Assembly (NCBI GenBank): GCA_945952425.1
Contig: CAMFIX010000101.1
Location: forward strand, 1-8,923
Reading direction: 5' to 3'
DNA length: 8,923 bases
Source of the DNA: an uncultured Pseudorhodobacter sp.
GTDB taxonomy: Bacteria; Pseudomonadota; Alphaproteobacteria; Rhodobacterales; Rhodobacteraceae
Shown here one piece after another: positions 1 through 6,133 of this stretch. The notes below the pieces were generated by a model. That model worked only from the letters and a program-made list of their open reading frames with translations, did not search any database and had not been told where the DNA came from. Each line of letters starts with the position of its first letter. Within the stretch, counting starts at the first letter, position 1. The position numbers and the translations under genes were made by a program.

Positions 1-1
1 G

Positions 2-85
2 CGCAAGGTCGTCTAGCACCGCATCCAGCTCATATACACAACCATCGCGCCCGCGAAATCGGGCGGGCTCATTGCAGAACCTCAT
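2..85 (-). CDS. Possible 5' end of an unidentified gene, cut by the left edge
   Basis: Below the LON-domain gene on the same strand, one reading frame stays open from an ATG at 85-83 to the window edge. Its 28 codons read MRFCNEPARFRGRD... and end ...ELDAVLDDLA. The start would overlap the end of the LON gene by 17 bases. A second candidate start, an ATGA overlap at 72-70, is in a different frame and stops at TAG after 19 codons, so it cannot encode a normal protein. The open frame has fewer G/C third positions than the neighbouring genes, which weakens the case. I do not recognise the family. It does not look like the small Trm112-type protein I half expected at this place. It could also be untranslated sequence. 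Confidence 0.25.
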   Translation of the reverse strand, partial: MRFCNEPARFRGRDGCVYELDAVLDDLA

Positions 86-689
86 CCTCGCCGCCCGATT
101 GCACCGCGAAGGCGATCAGCGTCTGCAACACCTTGCGGCGGGCGGGCAGGTCGGGGGCCTCCAGCAGCGCCTGCTTCTCTTCGGGCGCGAAGGGACACAG
201 CATCGAGAGCGCATTGACCATCAGCTCATCCTCGGCCGATTTCAGCGCCTCCCAATCCACCCCCAGCTGGCGCTGCTTGAAATAGCGCGCAAGGTCGCCC
301 AGCAGCGCATCGCGGTCCATCCCCGGATCGGTCTCGGCGCGGCGCTCGGCGGGAAAGGCCTGCCAGTCGGGCCGCGCCCGGCGATAGGGCTGAAAGCCTG
401 CGACCTCTTCGGCCAGCCGAAAGCGCGACACGCCCGTCAGCGTTATCATGTAGCGCCCATCCTCGGTTTCCGAAAACGAGGTGATGCGCCCGGCGCAGCC
501 GATGTCGTGCAGGCCCTCGCCCAGCGGCTGGATCATGCCGATCATCCGGTGGTCGGTCTTCAGCGCATCGCCCAGCATCGCCAGGTAGCGAGGTTCGAAA
601 ATGTGCAGCGGCAACCGCGACCGGGGGAAGAGGATCGCCCCCGGAAGCGGGAAAATGGCAAGCGTGTCAGGCAGATCCGTCAGGAACAT
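69..689 (-). CDS. Stand-alone LON substrate-binding-domain protein (PUA-like)
   Basis: This 206-residue protein consists of the N-terminal substrate-recognition domain of Lon proteases without the AAA+ ATPase or the Ser-Lys peptidase domain. The hallmark lies at residues 13-35: FPLPGAILFPR, then LPLHIFEPRY. Further in are GCAGRIT (64-70), a FSETEDGRYMITLTGVSRF segment (72-90) and a helical C-terminal part with EEKQALLE (170-177). Family members are often annotated as peptidase S16, but this one has no catalytic residues. It probably binds unfolded or specific protein segments; its exact role is not known. I place the start at 689 because GGGAGG lies about 7 bases upstream. An in-frame ATG at 719 would add ten residues and overlap the upstream gene's stop, with a poorer family fit. 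The gene follows the thioredoxin-TPR gene by 22 bases, presumably in one operon. Confidence 0.9.
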   Translation of the reverse strand: MFLTDLPDTLAIFPLPGAILFPRSRLPLHIFEPRYLAMLGDALKTDHRMIGMIQPLGEGLHDIGCAGRITSFSETEDGRYMITLTGVSRFRLAEEVAGFQPYRRARPDWQAFPAERRAETDPGMDRDALLGDLARYFKQRQLGVDWEALKSAEDELMVNALSMLCPFAPEEKQALLEAPDLPARRKVLQTLIAFAVQSGGEDEVLQ

Positions 690-711
690 GGCACCGCCTC
701 CCGGGCCCTGG

Positions 712-1611
712 TCAGGCAAAGATCATCGACGACAGCCGCCGACGCCCGGCCAGCGCAATCGGGTCTTGCGGCTTCAGCGCGCCGAAAATGGTGATGAGCT
801 GCGCCTTGGCCGCGCCGTCGTTCCACTCGCGGTCGAGCTTGAAGAGGTCCAAAAGCACATCCACCGCGCCCTGCACATCGCCCGCGGCATGAAGCGCGGT
901 GGCCAGGTCATAGGCCGCCTGGCGGTTGGTCGGGTCTTTCGCCAGCGCCGCGCGCAGCTCGGCCTCGGGGCCGGCATTGGCCGCTTGCCGCGCCAGTTCG
1001 ATCTGGGCACGGGCGGCAGAGACTTCCGCAGAGGCCGCGATCTTCGGCGCCGCCGCGGCGGCAAAGGCCTCGGCCTGGTCGATCTCGCCCAAAGCCAGGT
1101 GGCAGCGGATCACCCCGGCATAGGCCACGGCATTCTCGGGCTCTTCCGCCAGGATCGCCGCAAAGGTCTCGGCCGCATCGGCCACCGCGCCCTCGCCCAG
1201 CATCTGCTCGGCCATCTCCAGCGCCTCGGTCAGGCCCTTGTCGGGGCCCGCGGTCGCGATCAGCCCCTCGATGAACTTCTTGACCTCCGAGCCCGGAACC
1301 GCGCCCTGGAAGCCATCGACCGGCTGGCCCTGCCAGAAGGCATAGACCGTCGGAATCGACTGGATGCGCAGCTGGGCCGCGATCATCTGGTTCTTGTCGA
1401 CGTCGATCTTGACGAGCCGCACCTTGCCCTTGGCCGCCGTCACCGCGGCCTCCAGCGCCGGGCCGAGCTGCTTGCACGGGCCGCACCAGGTCGCCCAGAA
1501 ATCGACGATGACCGGCACCTCGCGGCTGGCCTCGATCACATCCTTCATGAACGTCGCTTCGGTGCCGTCCTTGATCAGCTCCGCCGCGGGAGTTTCTGCC
1601 ATTCCGAACAT
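712..1611 (-). CDS. cnoX: Thioredoxin-TPR chaperedoxin (CnoX/YbbN family)
   Basis: This 299-residue cytoplasmic protein has an N-terminal thioredoxin fold and a C-terminal TPR-like helical half. The redox motif WCGPC is at residues 42-46, and the cis-proline loop SIPTVY follows at 85-90 (Pro87). From about residue 125 on the protein is alanine-rich and helical with TPR-like pairs, ending in REWNDGAAKAQL and GRRRLSSMIFA. CnoX proteins combine holdase chaperone activity with thiol protection under oxidative (bleach-type) stress and hand clients to folding chaperones. E. coli CnoX has lost thioredoxin reductase activity, whereas both cysteines are present here, so an active oxidoreductase is likely. 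The start at 1611 is supported by GAGGG about 4-5 bases upstream; the ATG three codons further in is too far from it. It is the first gene of a leftward operon with the LON-domain gene. The symbol is given by family resemblance. Confidence 0.9.
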   Translation of the reverse strand: MFGMAETPAAELIKDGTEATFMKDVIEASREVPVIVDFWATWCGPCKQLGPALEAAVTAAKGKVRLVKIDVDKNQMIAAQLRIQSIPTVYAFWQGQPVDGFQGAVPGSEVKKFIEGLIATAGPDKGLTEALEMAEQMLGEGAVADAAETFAAILAEEPENAVAYAGVIRCHLALGEIDQAEAFAAAAAPKIAASAEVSAARAQIELARQAANAGPEAELRAALAKDPTNRQAAYDLATALHAAGDVQGAVDVLLDLFKLDREWNDGAAKAQLITIFGALKPQDPIALAGRRRLSSMIFA

Positions 1612-1632
1612 GTTGCCCTCGGGAAAGAAGAT

Positions 1633-1668
1633 TTGCCCCTATATGCGCGCGGTGGCGCCAAACGCCAA
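1633..1668 (-). promoter_or_regulatory. Candidate promoter for the cnoX-LON operon
   Basis: In the divergent intergenic region the minus strand reads TTGGCG (1668-1663), a 17-base spacer, then CATATA (1645-1640). This resembles a housekeeping sigma-70-type -35/-10 pair, although the -10 matches TATAAT at only three of six positions. Transcription would begin near 1633, leaving a leader of about 20 bases that contains the GAGGG ribosome binding site. The spacer includes the 8-bp palindrome TGGCGCCA (1653-1660), a possible operator or chance in GC-rich DNA. This is inference from base pattern only. Confidence 0.3.
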
Positions 1669-1734
1669 GGGGGCAGGCGCAATTCCCCTGAAATGGCCCT
1701 TGGCAAAGGGGGGTCATCCGGGCCAAATGCGGCC

Positions 1735-2295
1735 ATGCAGATTGAACCCACATCCCTTCCCGATTGCGTCATCCTGACCCCTGCCCGTTTCGGCGATGCC
1801 AGGGGCTGGTTTTCCGAAACTTTCGCGGACCGTCGCCTGGCCGAGGCCGGGCTGCCGGGGCCCTGGGTGCAGGACAACCACTCGTTTTCCGCCGTGCAGG
1901 GCACGTTGCGCGGGCTGCATTACCAGCGCCCGCCCCATGCGCAGGACAAGCTGGTGCGCTGCTCGCGCGGGGTGATCTTCGACGTGGCGGTCGATATCCG
2001 CAAGGGATCGCCCACCTGGGGCAAATGGGTGGGGGTCGAGCTCTCGGCCGAGAACGGCCGCCAGCTTCTGGTGCCCAAGGGCTTCCTGCATGGTTTCGTG
2101 ACCCGCACGCCCGATTGCGAGGTGCAGTACAAATGCACCGATTACTATGCGCCCGATTGCGATGGGGGCATCCGCTGGAACGACCCGTCCATCGGCATCG
2201 ACTGGGTCATGACCGATGCCGTCCTGTCCGCCAAGGACCAGGTGGCGCCGCTGCTCGCCGAATTTTCCAGCCCTTTCATCTGGGAGGACGAATGA
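1735..2295 (+). CDS. rfbC: dTDP-4-dehydrorhamnose 3,5-epimerase
   Basis: This is the third enzyme of dTDP-L-rhamnose synthesis; it epimerises C3 and C5 of dTDP-4-keto-6-deoxyglucose in the cytoplasm. The protein is 186 residues, normal for the RmlC cupin family. Visible landmarks are FGDARGWFSETF (19-30), QDNHS (46-50), RGLHYQ with the expected catalytic His62 (59-64), QDKLVRC with Lys72, KGFLHGF (115-121), YKCTDYY (132-138, the region of the catalytic tyrosine) and Asp168, the likely partner of the histidine. The frame is open far upstream, antisense to cnoX, so the start was chosen by family alignment: MQIEP at 1735. No clear Shine-Dalgarno precedes it; a G-run lies about 20 bases upstream. 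An alternative ATG at 1693 would add 14 unrelated residues. It is the first gene of rfbCBDA and overlaps rfbB by ATGA. Confidence 0.95.
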   Translation: MQIEPTSLPDCVILTPARFGDARGWFSETFADRRLAEAGLPGPWVQDNHSFSAVQGTLRGLHYQRPPHAQDKLVRCSRGVIFDVAVDIRKGSPTWGKWVGVELSAENGRQLLVPKGFLHGFVTRTPDCEVQYKCTDYYAPDCDGGIRWNDPSIGIDWVMTDAVLSAKDQVAPLLAEFSSPFIWEDE

Positions 2296-3332
2296 AACTG
2301 CTTATCACCGGCGGCGCTGGCTTCATCGGAAGCGCCGTGGTCCGCCAGGCCGTGGCCCGCGGGCATGAGGTCGTGAACCTCGACGCCTTGACCTATGCCG
2401 CCAATGTGGAAAACGTGGCCTCGGTTTCGGGGTCGAACCTTTACAGCTTCGAACAGGCCGACATCCGCGACCGCGACCGCCTGGACGAGATCTTTGCCAC
2501 CCATCGCCCCGATGCGGTGATGCACCTGGCGGCGGAATCCCATGTCGACCGCTCGATCGACGGGCCGGGCGATTTCATCCTGACCAACATCAACGGCACC
2601 TTCAACCTTCTGGAGGCCTCCCGCGCCCATTGGACGCGCATGGGCAAGCCCGAGGGTTTCCGCTTTCACCACATCTCGACCGATGAGGTCTTCGGCAGCC
2701 TCGGCGCCGAGGGCCAGTTCACCGAAGAGACGCCCTACGACCCGCGCAGCCCCTATTCGGCCAGCAAGGCAGCCAGCGATCACCTGGTGCGCGCCTGGCA
2801 CGAGACCTATGGCCTGCCGGTCGTCCTGACGAATTGTTCCAACAACTACGGCCCCTTCCACTTCCCCGAAAAGCTGGTGCCGGTGGTGATCCTGAACGCG
2901 CTGCATGGCCGCCCCATCCCGGTTTACGGCGCGGGCGCCAATGTGCGCGACTGGCTTTACGTCGAGGATCATGCCGACGCCCTGCTGACCGTGCTTCAGC
3001 GCGGCCAGCTCGGCCGCAGCTACAACATCGGCGGCGAGAACGAGGCGAAGAACATCGACCTCGTCCGCATGATCTGCGCCCTGATGGACGAGATGCACCC
3101 CGCGGGCGCACCGCATGACCGGCTGATCACCTTCGTCGCCGACCGCCCGGGCCACGATGCCCGCTATGCCATCGACCCCGCCCGCATTCGGGCCGAACTC
3201 GGCTGGCGGCCCTCGGTGACGCTGGAACAGGGGCTGCGCAAGACCGTCCGCTGGTATCTGGACAACGAGGCCTGGTGGCGGCCGCTCTTGGCGCGCCAGG
3301 GCGTGGGCCAAAGGCTGGGGACGAAGGCATGA
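2292..3332 (+). CDS. rfbB: dTDP-glucose 4,6-dehydratase
   Basis: This is the second enzyme of dTDP-L-rhamnose synthesis. It converts dTDP-glucose to dTDP-4-keto-6-deoxyglucose using bound NAD+. The 346-residue protein is a typical extended short-chain dehydrogenase. The Rossmann motif TGGAGFIG is at 6-13, LDALTYA at 30-36, HLAAESHVDRS at 78-88, the catalytic triplet Thr130-Asp131-Glu132 in STDEVFG, and Tyr155-xxx-Lys159 in PYSASKA. Substrate-binding signatures NCSNNYGPFHFPEKL (181-195), NVRDWLYVEDH (217-227) and DRPGHDARYAID (284-295) are intact. The start ATG overlaps the rfbC stop as ATGA (2292-2295), and the stop overlaps the rfbD start in the same way, so the operon is probably translationally coupled. 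Nothing looks broken. Confidence 0.97.
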   Translation: MKLLITGGAGFIGSAVVRQAVARGHEVVNLDALTYAANVENVASVSGSNLYSFEQADIRDRDRLDEIFATHRPDAVMHLAAESHVDRSIDGPGDFILTNINGTFNLLEASRAHWTRMGKPEGFRFHHISTDEVFGSLGAEGQFTEETPYDPRSPYSASKAASDHLVRAWHETYGLPVVLTNCSNNYGPFHFPEKLVPVVILNALHGRPIPVYGAGANVRDWLYVEDHADALLTVLQRGQLGRSYNIGGENEAKNIDLVRMICALMDEMHPAGAPHDRLITFVADRPGHDARYAIDPARIRAELGWRPSVTLEQGLRKTVRWYLDNEAWWRPLLARQGVGQRLGTKA

Positions 3333-4165
3333 GGCTCCTGGTCTTCGGTCAGACCGGCCAGGTCGCGCAGGAACTCGCCCGGGCCGCCCCCGACGCGCGC
3401 TTCCTGTCTCGGGCCGAGGCCGACCTTGCGAACCCGGATGCCTGCGCCGCCGCCATCCGCGACTGCGACGCGGTCATCAACGCCGCCGCCTGGACCGCCG
3501 TCGACAAGGCCGAGGCCGAGGAACCCGCCGCCACCGTCATCAACGGCGCGGCCCCGGGTGCCATGGCACGCGCCTGTGCGGCGCAGGGCATCCCCTTCCT
3601 GCATGTCTCGACCGATTACGTCTTCGACGGCCAGGGCACGCGGACCTTCCAGCCCACCGACCCCGTGGCACCCTTGAACGCCTATGGCCGTTCGAAGCTG
3701 GAGGGCGAGCGTCAGGTCATGGCCTCGGGAGCGCGGGCGCTGGTGCTGCGGACCTCTTGGGTGGTCAGCGCGCATGGGGCGAATTTCGTCAAGACCATGC
3801 TGCGGCTGGGGCGCGAGCGGCCCTCGCTGAACGTGGTGGTCGACCAGATCGGCGGCCCGACCCCTGCCGCCGCCATCGCCGAGGCCCTGCTGACCGCCGC
3901 CGCAGCGATGCGCGACGGCGCTCCGGGCGGCATCCACCATTTCTCGGGCGCGCCCGACACCTCATGGGCCGATTTCGCCCGGACGATCATGGCCGAGGCC
4001 GCCCTGCCCTGCCAGATCAACGACATCCCGACCGAGGCCTATCCGACCCCGGCCAGGCGCCCGGCCAATTCCCGGCTGGATTGCCGCGCGCTCGAGGCCG
4101 CCTTCGGCATCCAGCGCCCCGACTGGCGGGCGCATCTTTCCCTTATCCTCAAGGACTTGGCATGA
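3329..4165 (+). CDS. rfbD: dTDP-4-dehydrorhamnose reductase
   Basis: This enzyme performs the last step of the pathway, reducing dTDP-4-keto-L-rhamnose to dTDP-L-rhamnose with NAD(P)H. The protein is 278 residues, slightly shorter than many RmlD proteins. The nucleotide-binding motif GQTGQVA is at 7-13, NAAAWTAVDKAE at 51-62, STDYVFDG at 94-101, and the catalytic Tyr119-xxx-Lys123 pair lies in NAYGRSK. RTSWV (141-145), QIGGPTPA (173-180) and the C-terminal RPANSRLD (244-251) are all family signatures. The start at 3329 was chosen because it overlaps the rfbB stop as ATGA and begins directly with the Rossmann strand; the frame is open further upstream inside rfbB. The stop overlaps the rfbA start at 4162-4165. 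Confidence 0.96.
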   Translation: MRLLVFGQTGQVAQELARAAPDARFLSRAEADLANPDACAAAIRDCDAVINAAAWTAVDKAEAEEPAATVINGAAPGAMARACAAQGIPFLHVSTDYVFDGQGTRTFQPTDPVAPLNAYGRSKLEGERQVMASGARALVLRTSWVVSAHGANFVKTMLRLGRERPSLNVVVDQIGGPTPAAAIAEALLTAAAAMRDGAPGGIHHFSGAPDTSWADFARTIMAEAALPCQINDIPTEAYPTPARRPANSRLDCRALEAAFGIQRPDWRAHLSLILKDLA

Positions 4166-5040
4166 CTCGCAAAGGCATCATCCTCGCAGGCGGCTCGGGC
4201 ACGCGGCTGTGGCCGATCACCATGGGCGTGTCGAAGCAGCTTTTGCCGATCTATGACAAGCCGATGGTCTATTACCCCCTGTCGGTTCTCATGCTGGCCG
4301 GCATCCGCGAGATCGCCCTGATCTCCACCCCCGAGGACCAGCCCGCCTTCATCCGCCTTCTGGGCGACGGCTCGCAATGGGGGCTGGCGATCACCTATAT
4401 CATCCAGCCCTCGCCCGATGGCCTGGCGCAGGCCTATCTGCTGGCCGAAGACTTCCTCGATGGCGCCCCTTCCGCCATGGTCCTGGGCGACAACATCTTC
4501 TTCGGCCACGGCCTGCCCGAGATGCTGGCCGAGGCCGACAAGCGCGCGGGCGGCACGGTCTTTGGCTATCGCGTCTCGGACCCCGAACGCTATGGCGTCG
4601 TGGCCTTCGATGGCGCGGGCCGGGTCAGCCAGATCATCGAAAAGCCGGAAAAGCCGCCGTCGAACTTCGCCGTGACGGGGCTTTACTTCCTGGACGGCGA
4701 TGCGCCGCGCCGGGCCAAGGCGATCAAGCCCTCGCCGCGTGGAGAGCTGGAAATCGTCGATCTTCTGGACACTTACCTGAAAGAGGGTGCGCTGTCGGTC
4801 GAACGCATGGGCCGCGGTTTTGCTTGGCTCGACACCGGCACCCACGCCAGCCTCATCGACGCGGGCAATTTCGTGCGCACCCTGACGGAACGCCAGGGCC
4901 AGCAGGTGGGCTCGCCCGACGAGATCAGCTTCCGGGCAGGCTGGATCGACCGGGCCGCGATGGCCGCCCGCGCCGAGATGTTCAAGAAGAACGATTACGG
5001 GCGCTATCTGCGGACCGTTCTGACCGAAACGGCAGAGTGA
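4162..5040 (+). CDS. rfbA: Glucose-1-phosphate thymidylyltransferase
   Basis: This enzyme commits glucose-1-phosphate to the dTDP-rhamnose pathway, joining it to dTTP to give dTDP-glucose and pyrophosphate. The 292-residue length matches the RmlA family. The nucleotidyltransferase signature GGSGTRLWP is at 10-18 (Trp17 replaces the more usual Tyr), SKQLLPIYDKPMVYYPL at 24-40, the metal-binding LGDN at 108-111, EKP at 160-162 and AWLDTGTH at 221-228. The C-terminal helices with FVRTLTERQG (237-246) correspond to the allosteric part found in longer RmlA proteins, where dTDP-rhamnose typically inhibits. The start overlaps the rfbD stop as ATGA. It is the last rfb gene here; its final 59 bases overlap the 3' end of the opposing Wzz-like gene. 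Confidence 0.97.
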   Translation: MTRKGIILAGGSGTRLWPITMGVSKQLLPIYDKPMVYYPLSVLMLAGIREIALISTPEDQPAFIRLLGDGSQWGLAITYIIQPSPDGLAQAYLLAEDFLDGAPSAMVLGDNIFFGHGLPEMLAEADKRAGGTVFGYRVSDPERYGVVAFDGAGRVSQIIEKPEKPPSNFAVTGLYFLDGDAPRRAKAIKPSPRGELEIVDLLDTYLKEGALSVERMGRGFAWLDTGTHASLIDAGNFVRTLTERQGQQVGSPDEISFRAGWIDRAAMAARAEMFKKNDYGRYLRTVLTETAE

Positions 5041-5836
5041 CCTCGCGCCCGATCAGGGTGGAGAGCAGGGCGAGGAAAAGCGCCCCGGCGGCCAGGGCGC
5101 CCATGGCCTCGCGATGCGCGGGGTCGGTGGGCTTGGCCACCTGCGCCCGCGCCAGCATCGCATAGGGCGCGGCGCGCAGCCTTGCATCGACGCGTGCCTG
5201 CACCTCGTCGCGGGCCAACGCCTGGCGGACCTCGGCATATTGGTCCTCCATCAGGCCAAGCTCGCGCCGACGCGCCGCATCCAGCCCGGGATCGCTGCGC
5301 AAAGCTGCGATCTCTTGCCAAAGCCGGTTTTCCTCGGCGCGGTAGAGCCCCAGGGCCTCGGCCCCGGCGTCGATCTGGCCGGCCTGGCCAAGGTCGATGA
5401 TCTGCAGCGCCAGGTCATTGGCGACGCGCACCGCCTGGTCGGGGTCGGGCAGGCGCACGGCGACGATCAGGCCGATGGTCTGCGGGGCAAGGCCCAAAGT
5501 GGCACCGGCCTCGGTGGTCAGCGGATGGATCGCGACGGCCTCGGCCAAGGACAGGGCCGAGGGCACGCCATGGCGGGCGGCCGTGGCCTCCAGCGTGTCG
5601 CGGGTCAGAAGGCGGGTGTCGATCAGCTGGACGGCGCCAGCGCCGGGGCGGATCTGCAGGGCGGCAAAGGCCTCATAGCCCGGCACGGCGCCCCAAAAGC
5701 GCAGGAGCACGACGAGATAGACCCCGCACAGCGCCACGGACAGCACCCGCATCGGCCCACGCAAGGCGGCTCCGCCGATCCTGATCTTCCGTCCCGTCAT
5801 CCAGCTTCTGCCTTTTCGCATCGTCGCCGATGTCAT
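4982..5836 (-). CDS. Wzz-like inner-membrane protein, possible polysaccharide chain-length regulator
   Basis: The 284-residue protein has the layout of polysaccharide co-polymerases. A short basic N-terminus leads to a first membrane segment at about 30-50 (VLSVALCGVYLVVLL), then a periplasmic-size stretch with charged helical, coiled-coil-like sequence at about 155-220. A second membrane segment lies at about 246-263 (GALAAGALFLALLSTLIG). The residues just before it, AKPTDPAHREAMG (234-246), recall the proline-rich motif ahead of TM2 in Wzz/GumC proteins. No tyrosine-kinase domain follows. Such proteins set the length of O-antigen or exopolysaccharide, which would suit the opposing rfb operon, but overall similarity is too weak to name a gene. 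The start is uncertain: ATGs at 5836, 5821 and 5800 are in frame, none has a strong ribosome site, and 5800 has AAGG ten bases upstream. The end overlaps rfbA by 59 bp. Confidence 0.65.
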   Translation of the reverse strand: MTSATMRKGRSWMTGRKIRIGGAALRGPMRVLSVALCGVYLVVLLRFWGAVPGYEAFAALQIRPGAGAVQLIDTRLLTRDTLEATAARHGVPSALSLAEAVAIHPLTTEAGATLGLAPQTIGLIVAVRLPDPDQAVRVANDLALQIIDLGQAGQIDAGAEALGLYRAEENRLWQEIAALRSDPGLDAARRRELGLMEDQYAEVRQALARDEVQARVDARLRAAPYAMLARAQVAKPTDPAHREAMGALAAGALFLALLSTLIGREVTLPFRSERSADSARNRSS

Positions 5837-5844
5837 GGCAAAGG

Positions 5845-5890
5845 ATTGGGGCCGAAGTAGGGAGCCAATCGGGCGGGGATGTTTCGCCCG
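5845..5890 (-). repeat. Two adjacent inverted repeats between fdsD and the Wzz-like gene
   Basis: The 54-bp gap holds two potential hairpins. CGGGCG (5870-5875) pairs with CGCCCG (5885-5890) across a 9-base loop, directly after the fdsD stop. ATTGG (5845-5849) pairs with CCAAT (5865-5869) across a 15-base loop, ending 8 bases before the outermost ATG of the Wzz-like gene. The first could act as a weak end-of-operon hairpin for fds, but no T-run follows it on the minus strand, so it is not a standard intrinsic terminator. Short GC-rich inverted repeats are common by chance here. Confidence 0.25.
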
Positions 5891-6133
5891 TCAGGCGGCA
5901 GCGGGGCGGCGGATCAGGGTGGCGGCCTCGACCACCAGGGGGCGAAGGCCCTGGCCGCCGGCATCCAGCACCTCGAACAGGTGACGGCGCATCCGGGGCT
6001 CCCAGAAGTCGTTGATATGGTTGGACAAGCCTTCCAGCCCCTCGGAATGGGGCTTGCTCTCCATGAACTTGGCGATCTGGTTGGCCATGGTAATCAGCTT
6101 GGCGTGCGGGTCGTGGGGCGTGTCATGCGACAT
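5891..6133 (-). CDS. fdsD: NAD-dependent formate dehydrogenase delta subunit
   Basis: This small 80-residue protein matches the FdsD family. Recognisable parts are KLITMANQIAKF (12-23), the signature HINDFWEPRMRRHL (39-52), and a C-terminal GLRPLVVEAATLIRRP (62-77). In Rhodobacter capsulatus FdsD is required for active formate dehydrogenase and is found bound to the catalytic FdsA subunit in the FdsABGD complex, in the cytoplasm. Its start lies 11 bases inside the end of fdsC, with a GAGG ribosome site about 7 bases upstream, so translation is probably coupled. It is the last gene of the fds cluster, matching the order fdsG-B-A-C-D known from R. capsulatus. Confidence 0.92.
   Translation of the reverse strand: MSHDTPHDPHAKLITMANQIAKFMESKPHSEGLEGLSNHINDFWEPRMRRHLFEVLDAGGQGLRPLVVEAATLIRRPAAA

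Noticed and set aside
601..1734. Upstream extension of the rfbC frame by 378 codons
   Set aside because: It runs antisense through the LON and cnoX genes and its translation is arginine-rich, with no family match. Epimerase homology begins at MQIEP (1735).
908..1753. A 281-codon frame overlapping cnoX on the same strand
   Set aside because: The translation is Gly/Arg-rich out-of-frame sequence, while the cnoX frame holds WCGPC and the conserved thioredoxin core.
2145..3311. A 388-codon open frame on the minus strand opposite rfbB
   Set aside because: It is antisense to a fully conserved dehydratase. Long antisense frames are expected in GC-rich coding DNA, and its translation shows no recognisable domain.
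5041..5075. Hairpin CCTCGC/GCGAGG right after the rfbA stop, considered as an rfb terminator
   Set aside because: The loop is 23 bases, no T-run follows, and the sequence lies within the opposing coding region, so chance pairing is more likely.
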